Shown: positions 36,669 through 46,229, counted from the stretch's first letter. The stretch: 64,000 bases of DNA from Paenibacillus sp. FSL H7-0357 (GCF_000758525.1 NZ_CP009241.1:2914001-2978000); one strand, 5' to 3'. Notes: a model not told the origin generated them from the letters alone. Translations and numbers: made by a program.

Positions 36669-36725
36669 TTGACAAAAGGCATGGCTTTGGGTATCTTGGT
36701 ACTATAAAAACTAATTAAGTACCAA
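36669..36725 (+). promoter_or_regulatory. Promoter and TetR-type operator of the GNAT-TetR operon
   Basis: TTGACA (36669-36674), 17 bases, TATCTT (36692-36697). Overlapping the -10 is a dyad TTGGTACT (36696-36703) / AGTACCAA (36718-36725) with a 14-base AT-rich centre. The position fits autorepression by the TetR-family gene at 37419. Confidence 0.6.
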
Positions 36726-36748
36726 TGTGAATCGGGAGGAGTTTTAAT

Positions 36749-37369
36749 ATGGACAATATTTCAATAACACATGGCAATCCCAAATCGGCGTCCGGAGGCA
36801 GACTCATAGGGATGGCACTGGATTATATGGCCTATCCGCTGATCGGAACGGCAGATAAAGCATTAATTGAGAACACCCTGCAAAAATTATGGGGACTCGG
36901 AAAGAACCGTTTCAGCCATCAATATGCTTTTGAAGCAAGACTGGACAACAGAACGATAGGGATCATCTCCTGCTACCCGGTATCTGTAATGGACAAGTTG
37001 GTTTGGCCCACTGTCCGGGAGCTAATCAAACTGCGGAAATGGAATCTCATCAAGCATTCGCTGCTGCATTTGCAGGAGCTGTGGTCTATGGTAAGCTTGA
37101 ATGAGGGAAGAGCGGATGAATACCATATAGGAGCGTTGGCTGCATTGCCGGAAAGCCGGGGGTACGGGGTAGGTTCGAAATTGATTCATTATGCAGAGGA
37201 AAAAGCCAGATTAAGCAACTACGGCAAATGCTCCCTGACTGTCAAGCAAGAGAACATACGGGCCATCAAGCTGTATGAGCGGCTGGGATACCGGATTACG
37301 GATTCCATAGAGAAAAAACCGTATTATTTGTACCGTATGGTAAAACCCCTTCCGCATATCCTTACATGA
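36749..37369 (+). CDS. GNAT family N-acetyltransferase
   Basis: 206 residues. The acetyl-CoA-binding motif ALPESRGYGVGSKLIHYAEEKA (about 130-152) and the following NIRAIKLYERLGYRITDS are typical of GNAT acetyltransferases, which move an acetyl group from acetyl-CoA to an amine. The substrate is unknown. GGGAGG lies upstream of the ATG. It forms a two-gene operon with a TetR-type regulator 49 bp downstream, suggesting inducible modification of a toxic or signalling molecule. Confidence 0.88.
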   Translation: MDNISITHGNPKSASGGRLIGMALDYMAYPLIGTADKALIENTLQKLWGLGKNRFSHQYAFEARLDNRTIGIISCYPVSVMDKLVWPTVRELIKLRKWNLIKHSLLHLQELWSMVSLNEGRADEYHIGALAALPESRGYGVGSKLIHYAEEKARLSNYGKCSLTVKQENIRAIKLYERLGYRITDSIEKKPYYLYRMVKPLPHILT

Positions 37370-37418
37370 GTGTTAAGGTATAGACGCTAAGCTGGATGAA
37401 GGGTGGACTGGCAAGGAC

Positions 37419-37997
37419 ATGGACAACAGGGTCTATTTAAAAATTTTAAAATGCTTTGGAGCCAAAGGCACGCGGTTTACCACGGAGGACCTGGCGAGAG
37501 AACTGGGCACGAGCAAACGTACAGTGTATGCCTACTTTTCGAGTAAGGATGAAATGATAGAGAAAACGATTGATTTTGTCTTTTCGCAGATTATCCAATC
37601 GGATACAGACATCCTGGAAAATACAGGGCTCCCGATTCAGGATAAAATCAGACTTTATTTTCAGAATATTCCCGACGCCTATTCGATTGGCACGATCATC
37701 AGGCACATGGATGACCTTCAGCGGTATTATCCCCGGCTCCACGAGAAGGTGAATCATCACCTGGATACGATTTGGGATGGTGTTATTGCACTGGTGGAGG
37801 AAGGGATAAACCGTGATGAGCTGCAAAAGGTGGACACTGTAATTCTCAAGCTCATGCTGAATGAGACTCTGAGAAAGCTGCTGGACTATGAGTTTATTGC
37901 GGGCCATCAGGTCAGCTTCGAGTCCGGCATCAAGGCGATGAGTGATATTGTTTTATATGGCCTGATCAAAACAGACCATCCTAAATCAATTGGGTAG
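37419..37997 (+). CDS. TetR/AcrR family transcriptional regulator
   Basis: 192 residues. The N-terminal helix-turn-helix (TTEDLARELGTSKRTVYAYFSSKDEMIEKTI, about 21-51) is the TetR signature; the C-terminal helical domain would bind a ligand and dimerise. It probably represses its own operon through the dyad at 36696-36725. The 3' end overlaps the start of a leftover transporter-gene fragment, so the junction was formed by rearrangement. Confidence 0.88.
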   Translation: MDNRVYLKILKCFGAKGTRFTTEDLARELGTSKRTVYAYFSSKDEMIEKTIDFVFSQIIQSDTDILENTGLPIQDKIRLYFQNIPDAYSIGTIIRHMDDLQRYYPRLHEKVNHHLDTIWDGVIALVEEGINRDELQKVDTVILKLMLNETLRKLLDYEFIAGHQVSFESGIKAMSDIVLYGLIKTDHPKSIG

Positions 37998-38116
37998 TAG
38001 AAGGCGTCCATTATAATGTAGAGAATGGAAACCGGGTAATTCCTGAGGATGTGAAAGACCGTGTAAAGCTCCGGATGAATAAAGAAGAAAAAGTAGGGAA
38101 TGACCCTATAATGTGA
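37988..38116 (+). pseudogene. C-terminal scrap of a sugar-binding protein gene
   Basis: A frame without a start reads NWVVEGVHYNVENGNRVIP then EDVKDRVKLRMNKEEKVG and stops at 38114-38116. VEGVHY...ENG is typical of the C-terminal part of LplA-type solute-binding proteins. It suggests a transporter operon was deleted here. Confidence 0.5.
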
Positions 38117-38123
38117 GACAAAT

Positions 38124-38191
38124 CAAAACACCTTCAAGAGAATGTACCCTTGTCGTAGGGTATGAATGGGAGATGATCTTGGGGTGTTTTT
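38124..38191 (+). terminator. Long stem-loop terminator
   Basis: CAAAACACCTTCAAGA (38124-38139) pairs with TCTTGGGGTGTTTT (38177-38190), with an inner stem TACCCT/AGGGTA, and is followed by a T-run. It closes the TetR/remnant region before the beta-galactosidase gene. Confidence 0.75.
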
Positions 38192-38239
38192 GTGTTGGCA
38201 ACGGCAGCTCCCGGTATTATTCATTTTGTGCTATTCATT

Positions 38240-38270
38240 ATTAGCATTGTACTAACTGCGAAATGCTAAT
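38240..38270 (+). promoter_or_regulatory. Dyad upstream of the beta-galactosidase gene
   Basis: ATTAGCATT (38240-38248) and AATGCTAAT (38262-38270) form a perfect 9-bp inverted repeat with a 13-base centre, 46 bases before the start codon. Probable operator or activator site; the protein is unknown. Confidence 0.5.
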
Positions 38271-38316
38271 CTACTCTACAATATGAATATTAGTTCAACG
38301 AGGAGGCAGTTGCAGA

Positions 38317-40728
38317 ATGAAACTTAAAACGGTGAGAAGTAAAAGCATGTTTGATGAGAGTTGGAGCTTTCACAAAGGGGAGATCCGGATTCCCTACGCA
38401 GTCAAGGGTGGGATGACAGGCGGTATTACCGATGCGAGCTCTCTGAAGGAGGGGGAGTGGCTGGATATCGCTTTTAACGATAAAGGGATGGGCGAACAGC
38501 AGCTTGAATGGAGTTCTGTGAATCTGCCGCATGACTGGTGTGTAGAGCAGCAATATGTTCAGGATGAGTCGCTGGGCTCGCGGGACGGCAGCCATGGTTA
38601 TTTGCCGGGCGGGATAGGCTATTACCGCAAAACCTTCGAGCTTCCGGCAGACGCTGCCGGGAGCAAGTGGACAGTACGCTTTGACGGAGTATCCGGCACC
38701 AGCACGGTATGGGTCAACGGTCATCTGATCGGCTCGCATCATGGCGGTTATATAGGTTTCAGTTATGATTTGTCGGATGTTCTCCGTTATGGGCACGAAG
38801 GCAGAAATGTCATTCTCGTCAAAGTGGATGCAACAGAATGCGAAGGCTGGTGGTATGAGGGCTGCGGCATTTACCGACATGTCTGGCTGGAGAATACAGA
38901 CCGCCTGCATGTGGCCGAATACGGCACCTATGTAACGACACCGGAAGTTACTAAAGAACAGGCTATGGTCAATATCCGCACCCGCATCCGCAATGATTAT
39001 ACAGAGGGCCTTCCAGTATCCCTGCGCACGGTGATATATGATGGTACCGGATTGCAGGTCTGTGCTAAAATGGAGGACGCCTATGCGGACTGGTACACCG
39101 AGACGGAACTGGAGCAGATTTTCGAAGTGGAGCAGCCTGTGCTCTGGTGTCCTGAATCACCATATCTGTACAAGGCAGAATCGACTGTCATATATGAAGG
39201 AAAAGAGCTTGACCGGTATGAGACGGTGTTCGGCATCCGCACCATCCGCTTCGATGCGGATGAAGGGTTCTTTCTGAACGAAGAACCGCTGCTGATTAAA
39301 GGGACATGCAATCATCAGGATTTCGCCGGGGTCGGCGTGGCGCTGCCGGACAGCCTGATCGAATATAAGCTCAGACTGCTTAAAGAAATGGGCTCTAATG
39401 CCTATCGCAGTGCACATCATCCGCCGACTCCTGAGCTGCTGGATATGTGCGACCGGATCGGTATGCTGGTCATGGATGAGAACCGCAAGCTTGACAGCAG
39501 CCCTGGCGGCCTGAGCCAACTGAAGCGGATGCTCTACCGGGACCGGAATCACCCTTGTGTGATCATCTGGAACCTGGAGAATGAGGAGGTTTTGGAAGGC
39601 ACCGTAACGGGCGCCCGGATACTCAAGACGCTCGCAGATACGACCCGCCGGATAGATCCGACAAGGCCGACCTCTGCTGCGATGAACCACGGCTGGAATG
39701 AGAATGGCTACAATGATGCAGTAGAGATTACAGGCTACAATTACGGGCACCGGGAACACCTCAACATTGATATCCGAGACCACGAGCAGTATCCGGAGCG
39801 TCTCATGATCGGCAGTGAATGTGCCAGTTATACCGCAACCCGGGGAATCTATGAAGATGATCCGGTAAGGGGCTACTGCTCCGAATATGGCACGAATATT
39901 CCTTCATGGGGATGCACCCCGCAGCAGGCGTGGAGTGATCTTGTGAATAACCGTTTTTTGACTGGCGTCTTCATGTGGACCGGGTTCGATTACCGGGGAG
40001 AACCTACTCCATATCTGTGGCCGTGCGTGAACTCGCATTTCGGGCTGATGGACACCTGCGGGTTCCCTAAAGACAGCTATTACTATATGCAGGTGGTCTG
40101 GAAGGATGAGCCGATCGTTCATTTGCTTCCGCATTGGAATTGGCCCGGGTCGGAGGGGAAGCGGATCGAGGTGCGCGTGTTCTCGAATACCGATACGGTG
40201 GAGCTGAGCCTGAACGGCAAAAGCCTGGGTGAACAGCAGGTGGACAAGACCGGGTATTTATCGTGGGAGGTCGTATATGAGCCCGGAGAGTTAAAAGCAG
40301 TCGGAAAACGCGGCGGTCATGTAATTGCCGAGAAGGCTGTTGTTACAGCAGGCCAGCCATACCAGATTTGCTTGTACCCTGATCGGCTGGAGGGTCAAGC
40401 GGATGGTTTGGATACGATTCCGGTTCGGGTTGCCATCCTGGATGAACAGGGGCATATCGTTCCGGCGGCCGACAATGAGATCCGCTTTGAAGTGACGGGC
40501 GCCGGGTCTCTGCTCGGTGTAGGCAACGGGAATCCAAGCAGCCATGAGCCGGACAAGTCTTCGATCCGGCGGGCTTTTAACGGCTGGTGCTTGGCCTTGA
40601 TTCAGACTTCATCAACAGCAGGCTCCATTAAGGTGAAAGCCGTATCAATGGGACTGGCAGCGGCTGAAGTAGTACTAGCGGCAGCACCCGGGGAACCTTT
40701 ATTTCCGGCCAGTGGAACGATAATATAG
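38317..40728 (+). CDS. GH2 family beta-galactosidase (locus B)
   Basis: 803 residues without a signal peptide, so cytoplasmic. N-terminal sugar-binding jelly roll (LPHDWCVEQ ... YRKTF ... VWVNGHLIGSHHGGYIGFSYDL), immunoglobulin-like domain, then the TIM barrel: the GTCNHQDFAGVG block, acid/base Glu423 in WNLENEE and nucleophile Glu501 in MIGSECA, and FMWTGFDYRGEPTPY. A C-terminal DUF4982-like and Big-like part follows. It should release galactose from imported beta-1,4-galacto-oligosaccharides. GGAGG precedes the ATG. First gene of the galactan locus. Confidence 0.9.
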   Translation: MKLKTVRSKSMFDESWSFHKGEIRIPYAVKGGMTGGITDASSLKEGEWLDIAFNDKGMGEQQLEWSSVNLPHDWCVEQQYVQDESLGSRDGSHGYLPGGIGYYRKTFELPADAAGSKWTVRFDGVSGTSTVWVNGHLIGSHHGGYIGFSYDLSDVLRYGHEGRNVILVKVDATECEGWWYEGCGIYRHVWLENTDRLHVAEYGTYVTTPEVTKEQAMVNIRTRIRNDYTEGLPVSLRTVIYDGTGLQVCAKMEDAYADWYTETELEQIFEVEQPVLWCPESPYLYKAESTVIYEGKELDRYETVFGIRTIRFDADEGFFLNEEPLLIKGTCNHQDFAGVGVALPDSLIEYKLRLLKEMGSNAYRSAHHPPTPELLDMCDRIGMLVMDENRKLDSSPGGLSQLKRMLYRDRNHPCVIIWNLENEEVLEGTVTGARILKTLADTTRRIDPTRPTSAAMNHGWNENGYNDAVEITGYNYGHREHLNIDIRDHEQYPERLMIGSECASYTATRGIYEDDPVRGYCSEYGTNIPSWGCTPQQAWSDLVNNRFLTGVFMWTGFDYRGEPTPYLWPCVNSHFGLMDTCGFPKDSYYYMQVVWKDEPIVHLLPHWNWPGSEGKRIEVRVFSNTDTVELSLNGKSLGEQQVDKTGYLSWEVVYEPGELKAVGKRGGHVIAEKAVVTAGQPYQICLYPDRLEGQADGLDTIPVRVAILDEQGHIVPAADNEIRFEVTGAGSLLGVGNGNPSSHEPDKSSIRRAFNGWCLALIQTSSTAGSIKVKAVSMGLAAAEVVLAAAPGEPLFPASGTII

Positions 40729-40762
40729 ACATAACGAATTCCATACAGAGGATGTCTCGCGA

Positions 40763-42499
40763 ATGATGCCTAAGCTGAAGAAATATATGCCTTTTACTTA
40801 CAAAATGATGATCCCTTACTTGCTGCTAGTTCTCTTGACCGATGTATTCATCGGTTCCATCTCTTATTCGATGCTGACTGATTCAAGGACAGAGATGGCA
40901 GAGTCCAACATCAGGACGGGTTTGGAGCAGGCCAGGAATAATATCCGCTATCAAATGGATGAGATACAAAGGATGTCGGACAACTTGTTCGGAAGCCAGC
41001 AGTTGCAGCGTGCGCTTGAGCAGAAGGGGACGCCGTTTGAGATTTATCTGACGATGATCGATGATATTATTCCCCAGATAACCGCCCCCTTGCAGCTATT
41101 CGGAAACAAGATCCGCTTCATGCTCTATACACCGAACAGTGATCTGAATATTATATCAGGGGATAACCTGGATGAGCCGATCTATGATAGCGACTATTAT
41201 ATTCTGCCCATCCAGGATATCACCGGCAGTGAGTGGTACCGGTCTCTTAAGGATTCGATGCGGGATAATATATGGCTGCAGATTGATACGGACCAGAAGC
41301 TGGACAATCTCTCTCATGTCCGCAGGCTGGTCAGCTTCAGTGATAACAAAACGGTGATCGGGTTTGTGCGTGTTACCGTTTCCCTGGAGGATCTGTTCGG
41401 CGGCTTCGATACGTTCCCCGTAGAAGAGGGGATTACTCTGCGGCTGGTGGAAGAGACCACCGGGTCCATTCTGTTCCAGCGAGGAACAGCCATTTATGAC
41501 GATGGACGTGAGAACTTTCTAAGTTTGCATGCGCAGATCCCGGGCAGTGATTTCGTAATTGAAGCCATGGTTCCGCAAAAGTATCTAACCCAGGATGCTG
41601 GCCGGCTGCGTAAGGTGATTATTGCAGTCTGTACGCTCAGCTTCCTCGTCATGACCTTGATCGGATATGTGGTGGCTCGTATTTCCGGACGCAAGATGAG
41701 CCGGATCGTAGGCTTGGTGCGTTCCTTCCAGGAGGGGAATTTCCAGAAACGGATTCGCTTCTCTGGTAATGATGAATTTGTGCAGATTGCGGATTCATTC
41801 AATGACATGGCCGCCAATATTCAGGGGCTCATTAACAGCGTCTATGTGCAGGGGATCCAGAAGAAGCAGGCCGAGCTGGAAGCCCTGCAGGCACAGATTA
41901 ATCCGCATTTCCTCTATAATACGCTTTCGACCATAAGCAGCCTGGCTAATCTGGGCGAAATCGCCAAGGTCACGGAGATGGTCGAGGGACTGTCGCGTTT
42001 CTACCGGCTGACGCTGAACCAGGGCAATGTGTACATTGAACTGGAGAAGGAGCTGGAGCAGGTGGAGACGTACCTGGAAATCCAGCGGGTTAAATATGCG
42101 GATGCATTCACTCTGTATGTCGATATGGACGAGGAGATTATGCATATGCAGGTAATTAAGCTGGTGCTGCAGCCTTTTGTGGAGAATATCTTCAAGCATG
42201 CCTGGTTTGGTGAGTCGATCGCTATCCGTCTGACGGGCCGGAGAGTCGGCGGCAGTATCGAGCTGAAGGTTATTGACAATGGCATCGGCATGCGGCCCGA
42301 TGATATCAGGAAAATGATGCAAGGGCCTAACCATTCTGGTGGTTATGGGGTTAAAAATGTGCATGAGCGGATTAAGCTCAGATACGGGGACACGTACGGC
42401 GTGACCATTGCAAGCATTTACGGGGCAGGCACAACGGTTCAGCTTCTGCTTCCCGCCGGGCTTCAGGACAGCGAGGAGATTGATGAGCAGTTCCGCTGA
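40763..42499 (+). CDS. Sensor histidine kinase, YesM family (locus B)
   Basis: 578 residues with helix 1 at about 14-34, an extracellular region to about 275, helix 2 (about 283-305), HAMP (KMSRIVGLVRSFQEGNFQKR), the His_kinase block QINPHFLYNTLSTI with His382, and ATPase motifs VENIFKHAW, DNGIGM and GYGVKNVHERIKLRYG. It probably senses galactan breakdown products and works with the next gene. It follows the beta-galactosidase gene by 34 bp. Confidence 0.92.
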   Translation: MMPKLKKYMPFTYKMMIPYLLLVLLTDVFIGSISYSMLTDSRTEMAESNIRTGLEQARNNIRYQMDEIQRMSDNLFGSQQLQRALEQKGTPFEIYLTMIDDIIPQITAPLQLFGNKIRFMLYTPNSDLNIISGDNLDEPIYDSDYYILPIQDITGSEWYRSLKDSMRDNIWLQIDTDQKLDNLSHVRRLVSFSDNKTVIGFVRVTVSLEDLFGGFDTFPVEEGITLRLVEETTGSILFQRGTAIYDDGRENFLSLHAQIPGSDFVIEAMVPQKYLTQDAGRLRKVIIAVCTLSFLVMTLIGYVVARISGRKMSRIVGLVRSFQEGNFQKRIRFSGNDEFVQIADSFNDMAANIQGLINSVYVQGIQKKQAELEALQAQINPHFLYNTLSTISSLANLGEIAKVTEMVEGLSRFYRLTLNQGNVYIELEKELEQVETYLEIQRVKYADAFTLYVDMDEEIMHMQVIKLVLQPFVENIFKHAWFGESIAIRLTGRRVGGSIELKVIDNGIGMRPDDIRKMMQGPNHSGGYGVKNVHERIKLRYGDTYGVTIASIYGAGTTVQLLLPAGLQDSEEIDEQFR

Positions 42500-42547
42500 T
42501 AAATTACGAGGTTGCATCATGTACAAGCACAGGAGGAAATAATTTCG

Positions 42548-44107
42548 ATGAGTATCAATGTATTGCTGGTAGATGATGAAGCTGTTGATTTGGAGTGGTT
42601 GCGGCGCAGAGTGCTGGCAAGCTCGCTCGATATTGTAGTAGTGGGGACCGCGAATAACGGATTCAATGCGCTTAAAATGATGGAGCAAGTACGGGTAGAT
42701 ATCATCCTGTCCGATATACGTATGCCCATTATGACCGGAACGGAGTTTGCACGCAGGGCTAAAGTGATCCATCCCAAGATCAAAATTGTCTTCATTAGCG
42801 GCCATGAGGATTTCAGCTATGCCAAAGAGGCCATTCAGATCAATGCCTCCGGTTATTTACTGAAGCCTGTTAAGGACAAGGATCTGTACGAAATGCTGGG
42901 GTCCTTGTGTACAGCCATAGAACAGGAGCGGGAGCAGAACCGTTCCTTAAGCGAAGCACTGTCGCTTGTGAACAAGGAGCTTATCTTACGCTGGTTCGAT
43001 GAAACCTCCCCTGAACCCGCTGAGCCGCATCTGCGTAGCGCCCTGATTCCGTTGTTGCTGAAGGGGGCAGCGGCGGCAGTTGTCGAGATTGATGATCTGG
43101 AATGGAAGATGCGTGATTTGTCCGAGGAGGATGTGCGCGAGAAGACGCGGCAAATGGCCGGATTGATTAAATCCATTGTTGAGAATGCCAAGATGGGTAC
43201 ACTGATTGCCGCTTCGCATCACCGGTTTGTAATTCTGTGCAATCTCCCGCAGGACAGCTTCCTGAATCTGCTGGAGGAGCTTATCCGCAAGGTGGCAGAG
43301 TCTTCTCTCTGCACAGTGACTGTCGGCGTCGGTCAATATGCCCAGGAAGAGGCGGGGCTGCATGAATCTTATCAGCAGGCGCAGGCTGCACTCAGCGCGA
43401 AATGGCTACTCGGCAAAAATCGCCTGATCCGTGATAGCATGGAGCCTTCGCCGCGAGAGACACCGGGCGTCCGCATTGAACAAACTGTAGAACAACTCCT
43501 TGAGGCCATCATTCAGTATGACCTGGTGGCGATCGACGACCATTTGCTGGAGCTGTTCACGAGTGCCAGCAAGAAGGATGTCTATGAGCTGATTATCCGC
43601 ATCACCTCCAAACTTCATGCGGATTTGCAGCAGCAGAATGAGAATCTATATGAGCTGCTGCAGTGGGAATCTCACCAGCCGGATATTCTGTTCCAGTTCG
43701 AGACGATTCACGACATTCTATCTTGGATGAGACGGAGGTTCTTCGAACTGTCAGAGCTGCTGTATGTGAAGCGGCAACGCCAGAAGCGCAGGCTGATTGA
43801 TGAGATTATAAACTATGTTGAGGAGAATCTGGAGAAAAAGATTACCTTAAAAGAGGTGGCCGCCCATTTCAGCTTCACACCGAATTATTTAGGCTATCTG
43901 TTCAAGGAAGATTACGGACTGCCTTTTAATGAATACGTGAAAGAACGCAAGACCAGCCGGGTATTCGAGCTGCTGAGTGATCCAACACTTATGATATACG
44001 AGATTGCCGAGCGCATGGGCTACAAGAACCTTATTTATTTCAACCGGCAGTTTAAGCAGATTACAGGTATGACGCCGGGAGAGTATCGTAAAAAGCATAA
44101 AGTATAG
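42548..44107 (+). CDS. Response regulator with AraC-type domain, YesN family (locus B)
   Basis: 519 residues. Receiver with DDE (9-11), phospho-acceptor Asp56 in ILSDIRMPIMTG and Lys in LLKPVKD; long linker region; C-terminal AraC domain KKITLKEVAAHFSFTPNYLGYLFKEDYG ... YEIAERMGYKNLIYFNRQFKQITGMTPGEYRK. ATG 42548 follows AGGAGG (42531-42536) by eleven bases; the earlier ATG at 42512 has none. Probable activator of the galactan transporter and galactanase. Confidence 0.92.
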   Translation: MSINVLLVDDEAVDLEWLRRRVLASSLDIVVVGTANNGFNALKMMEQVRVDIILSDIRMPIMTGTEFARRAKVIHPKIKIVFISGHEDFSYAKEAIQINASGYLLKPVKDKDLYEMLGSLCTAIEQEREQNRSLSEALSLVNKELILRWFDETSPEPAEPHLRSALIPLLLKGAAAAVVEIDDLEWKMRDLSEEDVREKTRQMAGLIKSIVENAKMGTLIAASHHRFVILCNLPQDSFLNLLEELIRKVAESSLCTVTVGVGQYAQEEAGLHESYQQAQAALSAKWLLGKNRLIRDSMEPSPRETPGVRIEQTVEQLLEAIIQYDLVAIDDHLLELFTSASKKDVYELIIRITSKLHADLQQQNENLYELLQWESHQPDILFQFETIHDILSWMRRRFFELSELLYVKRQRQKRRLIDEIINYVEENLEKKITLKEVAAHFSFTPNYLGYLFKEDYGLPFNEYVKERKTSRVFELLSDPTLMIYEIAERMGYKNLIYFNRQFKQITGMTPGEYRKKHKV

Positions 44108-44114
44108 CCAACAG

Positions 44115-44158
44115 AACGTTGCCCAGGTCGATCATCGGCCCGGAGGCGACGTTTTTGT
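44115..44158 (+). terminator. Terminator after the locus B regulators
   Basis: AACGTTGCC (44115-44123) pairs with GGCGACGTT (44145-44153), followed by TTTTGTATTTTT. Confidence 0.75.
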
Positions 44159-44292
44159 ATTTTTAGGAAAATTTATATTTTAACTATCGTTGGAAAAGTA
44201 TTAGTATTTGTTGACATGCTCAATCCACAAGAGATGAATGCTTCTTTATACTAAATACATAGAGAAAATGAGAGATGGAAAGGGGATTCGAG

Positions 44293-45219
44293 ATGAAACT
44301 GAAACAATATGGCTTCTGGCACAAAGTAAAGAAGCATAGAACCTTGCTTCTTATGCTGACTCCGGCGGTGTTGTTTTTCCTGTTGTTTGCATACGTGCCT
44401 ATGGCGGGGATTGTGCTGGCGTTTAAGCAATACAATTATAGCGATGGTATCTTTAACAGTCCATGGAACGGACTGGACAACTTTAAATTTTTCTTCGGTT
44501 CCGGTGACGCCTGGCGCGTAACACGAAACACAGCGTTATACAATATTGCTTTTATTGTTGTAAACAATGTGCTGCAGATTTTTGCGGGCATCCTGCTGTT
44601 CGAGGTTGCAGGCAAATGGTTCCGTAAGATTACGCAAACAATACTGTTCCTGCCTTACTTCATTTCCTGGGTAGTAGTTGGAGCCATTGCCTACAACCTG
44701 TTTAACTTCGATGTTGGTACCGTTAATGTATTGCTTAAGGGGTTAGGCATGCAGCCGGTTGATATTTACAACACTGCAGCCTACTGGCCGGTTATTCTTG
44801 TAGTTGTGTCAGCCTGGAAAGCGCTGGGATACGGAACAATCATGTATCTGGCGGCAATTACCAGTATTGATACCGAAATGTATGAAGCAGCTGAAATTGA
44901 TGGTGCGAATATATTCCAGCGCATCATGAAGATTACAATTCCGAACCTGATCCCTACGGTGATCATTCTGGTGCTGCTGGCTATTGGCAACATCTTCCGC
45001 GGCGATTTCGGGATGTTCTACAACATGGTCGGCAACAACGGCCTGCTATTCTCATCGACCGATGTTATCGACACCTTCGTGTTCCGTTCCCTGACGACTT
45101 CCAATGAAATCGGAATGTCTGCTGCGGCCGGGTTCTATCAGTCGCTGCTGGGCTTTGCGACTATCATGCTCGCCAATTACGCAGTACGCAAATACGATAA
45201 AGATCGTGCTTTATTCTAG
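44293..45219 (+). CDS. Sugar ABC transporter permease, LplB type (locus B)
   Basis: 308 residues, six membrane segments, YVPMAGIVLAFKQYNY after the first helix and an EAA loop YEAAEIDGANIFQRIMKITIP. Imports oligosaccharides, presumably galacto-oligosaccharides given the neighbouring GH53 and GH2 genes. ATG 44293 has AAAGGGG upstream; the ATG at 44275 does not. The motif TTAGTATTTGTT (44201-44212) occurs in its upstream region, as it does before the locus A kinase. Confidence 0.92.
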   Translation: MKLKQYGFWHKVKKHRTLLLMLTPAVLFFLLFAYVPMAGIVLAFKQYNYSDGIFNSPWNGLDNFKFFFGSGDAWRVTRNTALYNIAFIVVNNVLQIFAGILLFEVAGKWFRKITQTILFLPYFISWVVVGAIAYNLFNFDVGTVNVLLKGLGMQPVDIYNTAAYWPVILVVVSAWKALGYGTIMYLAAITSIDTEMYEAAEIDGANIFQRIMKITIPNLIPTVIILVLLAIGNIFRGDFGMFYNMVGNNGLLFSSTDVIDTFVFRSLTTSNEIGMSAAAGFYQSLLGFATIMLANYAVRKYDKDRALF

Positions 45220-45236
45220 GAAAAGGAGGTAGCCCA

Positions 45237-46163
45237 ATGAGTTCAACTACTGCAAAGATCCAAACACCAAAGGTACGCAAACGTGCCAACACAGACCGGC
45301 TGGTACTGTCAATCATCGGATACTTGACGCTTACAGTACTCGCTATATTCTGCATCTTTCCTTTCTTGCTGGTGGTATCGGCCTCGCTAAGTGAAGAGAG
45401 CTCCATTATCGAGAAAGGTTTCCAGCTTATCCCGTCTACCTTTTCCACGGAAGCCTACAGCGTACTGTTCAAGTATCCGGCTGATATGCTCAGAGCTTAC
45501 GCTGTGACGATCACCGTTACGCTAATCGGTACCTTGTTTGGATTGTTTCTGACTTCCATGACAGCATATGTGCTATCCCGAAGAGACTTTGAATGGCGCA
45601 GCCGCTTCTCGTTCTACTTCTTCTTCACTACCTTGTTCAGTGGTGGGTTGGTGCCTTCGTATCTGTTGATCATCAACTTCCTGCATCTCAAAGACACGCT
45701 AATGGTGTTGATTCTGCCGATGCTGATGAACGTGTTCTACATTATCGTCATGAAGTCGTTCATGAGCAGCATCCCTGATGCGATTACGGAATCCGCCAAA
45801 ATTGACGGAGCAGGCGACTTCCGGATCTTCATGCAGCTGATTGTGCCTTTGTCCAAGCCTGCACTGGCTACCATCGGTCTGTTTATAGCCTTGGCTTACT
45901 GGAACGATTGGTACAACGCGCTGCTCTATATTTCGAAGTCCGAGTTGATGCCACTTCAGTACTATCTCTACAAAATGCTGGGCAATATGGATGGCATGCG
46001 TAAGGCGATGATGGCCTCGGGTGCGGTTGTAAATACTGATTTGCCAACCGAAGGCTTGAAGATGGCGATGACGATTGTGGCCACAGGACCGATCCTGCTT
46101 GCTTATCCATTTATTCAAAAATATTTTGTACAAGGTCTCACTATTGGTGCTGTCAAAGGATAA
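45237..46163 (+). CDS. Carbohydrate ABC transporter permease, YtcP type (locus B)
   Basis: 308 residues. LAIFCIFPFLLVVSASLS starts the membrane part, and the EAA loop reads ESAKIDGAGDFRIFMQLIVPLS. The end KYFVQGLTIGAVKG is characteristic. AAAAGGAGG lies seven bases before the ATG, 17 bp after the first permease. A hairpin with a GCAA loop directly follows the stop codon and precedes the binding-protein gene. Confidence 0.92.
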   Translation: MSSTTAKIQTPKVRKRANTDRLVLSIIGYLTLTVLAIFCIFPFLLVVSASLSEESSIIEKGFQLIPSTFSTEAYSVLFKYPADMLRAYAVTITVTLIGTLFGLFLTSMTAYVLSRRDFEWRSRFSFYFFFTTLFSGGLVPSYLLIINFLHLKDTLMVLILPMLMNVFYIIVMKSFMSSIPDAITESAKIDGAGDFRIFMQLIVPLSKPALATIGLFIALAYWNDWYNALLYISKSELMPLQYYLYKMLGNMDGMRKAMMASGAVVNTDLPTEGLKMAMTIVATGPILLAYPFIQKYFVQGLTIGAVKG

Positions 46164-46184
46164 TCCCGGGGCAACCCGGTTATC
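46160..46184 (+). other. Intercistronic stem-loop with GNRA-type loop, copy 1
   Basis: ATAATCCCGGG-GCAA-CCCGGTTAT: a GC-rich stem closed by a GCAA tetraloop, between permease and binding-protein genes. A closely related hairpin precedes the galactanase gene at 47923. Confidence 0.55.
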
Positions 46185-46229
46185 AATATATAATCTAACC
46201 AACTATTTCATTAGGGGGAAACACTTGTC

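Noticed and set aside
36451..36672. 73-codon open frame as a gene
   Set aside because: No ribosome site, no recognisable family, and it lies in degenerate DNA.
41795..42805. 336-codon minus-strand frame opposite the locus B regulators
   Set aside because: It is antisense to the conserved kinase ATPase domain and the response-regulator receiver; no family match.
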